Below, piece by piece: positions 21,482 to 22,522 of a stretch of DNA of 22,522 bases; the stretch's first letter is position 1, and the number at the start of each line of letters is the position of its first letter. The translations under genes and the position numbers were made by a program. The DNA is from Silene noctiflora (taxonomy: Eukaryota; Streptophyta; Magnoliopsida; Caryophyllales; Caryophyllaceae): NCBI GenBank assembly GCA_009801015.1, contig VHZZ01000350.1:223702-246223 (forward strand), given 5' to 3'. The notes beneath the pieces are model-generated. The model had not been told where the DNA came from and ran no database searches. It was given only the letters and a program-made list of their open reading frames with translations.

Positions 21482-22070
21482 CTAACCATTAAAAAAAGAA
21501 ACCCATGATCCACAATCCAAAACCCTACATATCTAACACTCTACCTTGCCACATTGAATATCCTACCCTTGTATGTCATCCCTTCTTATACAATCAATTA
21601 TCGAAAATTCGACCAAATCAAATTTCTTCACCTGCCGACATAATCACAAGCTTTCAGCATTTGACAACAAACATGTTTAAAAAAAAAACAACACTACTCC
21701 AGTTGTCCACAGTCCCTCAAGGGCTCTTAACAAATTGTGGGCTGACTGTAGTCGGGTTTACGCAGCCTTACCCCAGATGTCCCCAGTCCCTCAAGGGATC
21801 TTACAAATTGCAGGGTAAGTGCAGTCGGATTTATGCAGCCTTACCCCAGTTACCTTGTCTTAAGCAACACAAAGAGGCTGTTTCCGAGTGACCCAAATGA
21901 AAACTGCGTCCGGAATTACTATACTTCCTTAATAATTTAATCACTCATTTCAATTCCAAAATCACTTAATACCAAAAACAATTAATTAATCATATAATTA
22001 TACAAAACAAATTAGTAAATATCAACATAAATTATGATACAAACAAGCATTGTTAACAGTTCATGCTTAC
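21482..22070 (-). other. Candidate 5' UTR intron of RUS1
   Basis: On the minus strand, 'cttcatatag|gtaagc' (cut between 22071 and 22070) is a strong donor. 'tttctttttttaatggttag' ending at 21482 is a pyrimidine-rich acceptor 26 bases before the ATG at 21455; a second AG at 21478 is also usable. Together they would define a leader intron of about 590 bases. Sequence upstream of the donor is G-poor on the plus strand and could be the first non-coding exon. No transcript evidence is available to me. Confidence 0.4.
21703..21849. repeat. Tandem pair of about 74-bp units upstream of RUS1
   Basis: Unit 1 (21703-21776, 74 bp) and unit 2 (21777-21849, 73 bp) abut directly. Both run 'tgtcc.cagtccctcaaggg', 'ctt.acaaattg', 'gcagtcgg/gtagtcgg', and end 'gcagccttaccccag'. 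About 60 positions agree. Read on the minus strand the units start 'ctggggtaaggctgc', a phrase often seen in plant SINE-type repeats (Au-like), though no full SINE is present. They lie inside the candidate leader intron of RUS1. Confidence 0.85.
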
Positions 22071-22340
22071 CTATATGAAGCTAATTTGTGAGAAAATGGA
22101 GGAAGGAGTATCTTTCTTGGATATAATTGGTGAACAATTGTCGAATTTTCGCAGACTTTCTTGGGTTCTAAATTTCTAATTTCCCTTTTGTTTTTTGCAA
22201 TTCAACAACTCTCCAAGTCCGTAATTTTGTGATTATTAGATCCCCTCTTTTACTCATCTCGCCCCTAAATATTACCTTTTTGCCCTTGTTAATTTATTTT
22301 TGTTATTTATTATTTGAAATTTACTTTTCGTATTTTTATT

Positions 22341-22395
22341 TAAACCGCTTGAAAATCGCATCAAAACCGCTTCAAAACCGTTTAAAAAACCGTGT
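22341..22395. repeat. Five 11-bp units in the far 5' flank of RUS1
   Basis: Five consecutive 11-base units share the core 'aaaaccgc': taaaccgcttg, aaaatcgcatc, aaaaccgcttc, aaaaccgttta and aaaaaccgtgt. The period is close to one helical turn, so each A-run and CCG falls on roughly the same DNA face. It is about 890 bases upstream of the RUS1 ATG and about 270 bases upstream of the candidate first exon boundary. Confidence 0.85.
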
Positions 22396-22522
22396 TTCCG
22401 CTCGAATTCAAATTTTCAAATTTTTAACTTCAACAAACAGTGCCTAAACTCAGAAAAACTCACAACAGTACATCGTTCTTCCTCTTCAATTTCGAAATTT
22501 CAAATCCAAACATCGAAACCGA
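22396..22522. other. Right edge of the window, possible leader of a neighbouring gene
   Basis: The last 120 or so bases are C/A/T-rich on the plus strand ('cgttcttcctcttcaatttcg'), as plant leaders often are, and contain no ATG. A divergent plus-strand gene may start just beyond the window, but nothing here proves it. Confidence 0.2.

Noticed and set aside
1-22522. Search for tRNA, rRNA, CRISPR, bacterial-type operons or viral genes
   Set aside because: No cloverleaf, rRNA core, spaced repeat array or viral protein motif was seen on either strand. The B-box-like phrases at 1905-1975 and 12150-12310 lack the rest of a tRNA.
1-22522. A new multi-gene system formed by the four genes
   Set aside because: All four belong to known families with unrelated roles, and the arrangement is explained by ancient gene order. 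Nothing in the sequence supports joint function.

Overview
This is nuclear DNA from a flowering plant, very probably a eudicot. The evidence is intron-rich genes with GT-AG junctions, AT-rich introns and spacers, plant-only protein families (OEP16, WAT1-related/MtN21, DUF647/RUS) and many small degenerate transposable-element remnants. Short inverted-repeat elements carrying a 'TTAAGACGG' motif recur, which weakly suggests Caryophyllales; this is an impression from memory, not a determination.

Four complete protein-coding genes can be reconstructed exon by exon with an intact reading frame. (1) 1081-3682, plus strand, 6 exons, 140 aa: OEP16-1-like amino-acid channel of the chloroplast outer envelope. 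(2) 6253-10326, plus strand, 7 exons, 394 aa: WAT1-related EamA/DMT transporter of the At3g45870/At4g19185/At5g45370 type. (3) 11886-13779, minus strand, 4 coding exons, 331 aa: JMJ32-type JmjC oxygenase. (4) 16262-21455, minus strand, 7 coding exons, 656 aa: ROOT UVB SENSITIVE 1 (RUS1, DUF647). Each junction was chosen because consensus splice dinucleotides restore the family's conserved protein sequence across the join. None of the genes shows a frameshift or premature stop.

The layout is OEP16-1 -> WAT1-related -> (convergent) <- JMJ32 <- RUS1. Genes 2 to 4 match three consecutive Arabidopsis locus numbers (At3g45870, At3g45880, At3g45890), so this appears to be an old conserved microsynteny block; OEP16-1 (At2g28900 in Arabidopsis) is not part of it. 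I see no sign that the four genes form one pathway. OEP16 and RUS1 are both linked to plastids, while JMJ32 is a chromatin/protein oxygenase and WAT1-related proteins are membrane transporters.

The remaining sequence is spacer and intron: inverted-repeat (MITE-like) elements, two GGGTC-rich segments, possible SINE and other element remnants, a (TG)n/(CG)n tract, and several small tandem repeats, two of them upstream of the RUS1 start codon. I found no rRNA, tRNA, CRISPR, intact transposon or viral sequence, and nothing that looks like an undescribed multi-gene system. The most useful observations are the microsynteny, a possible in-frame alternative splice acceptor in the transporter gene, the altered distal iron-ligand neighbourhood in JMJ32, and the repeats in the RUS1 5' flank.
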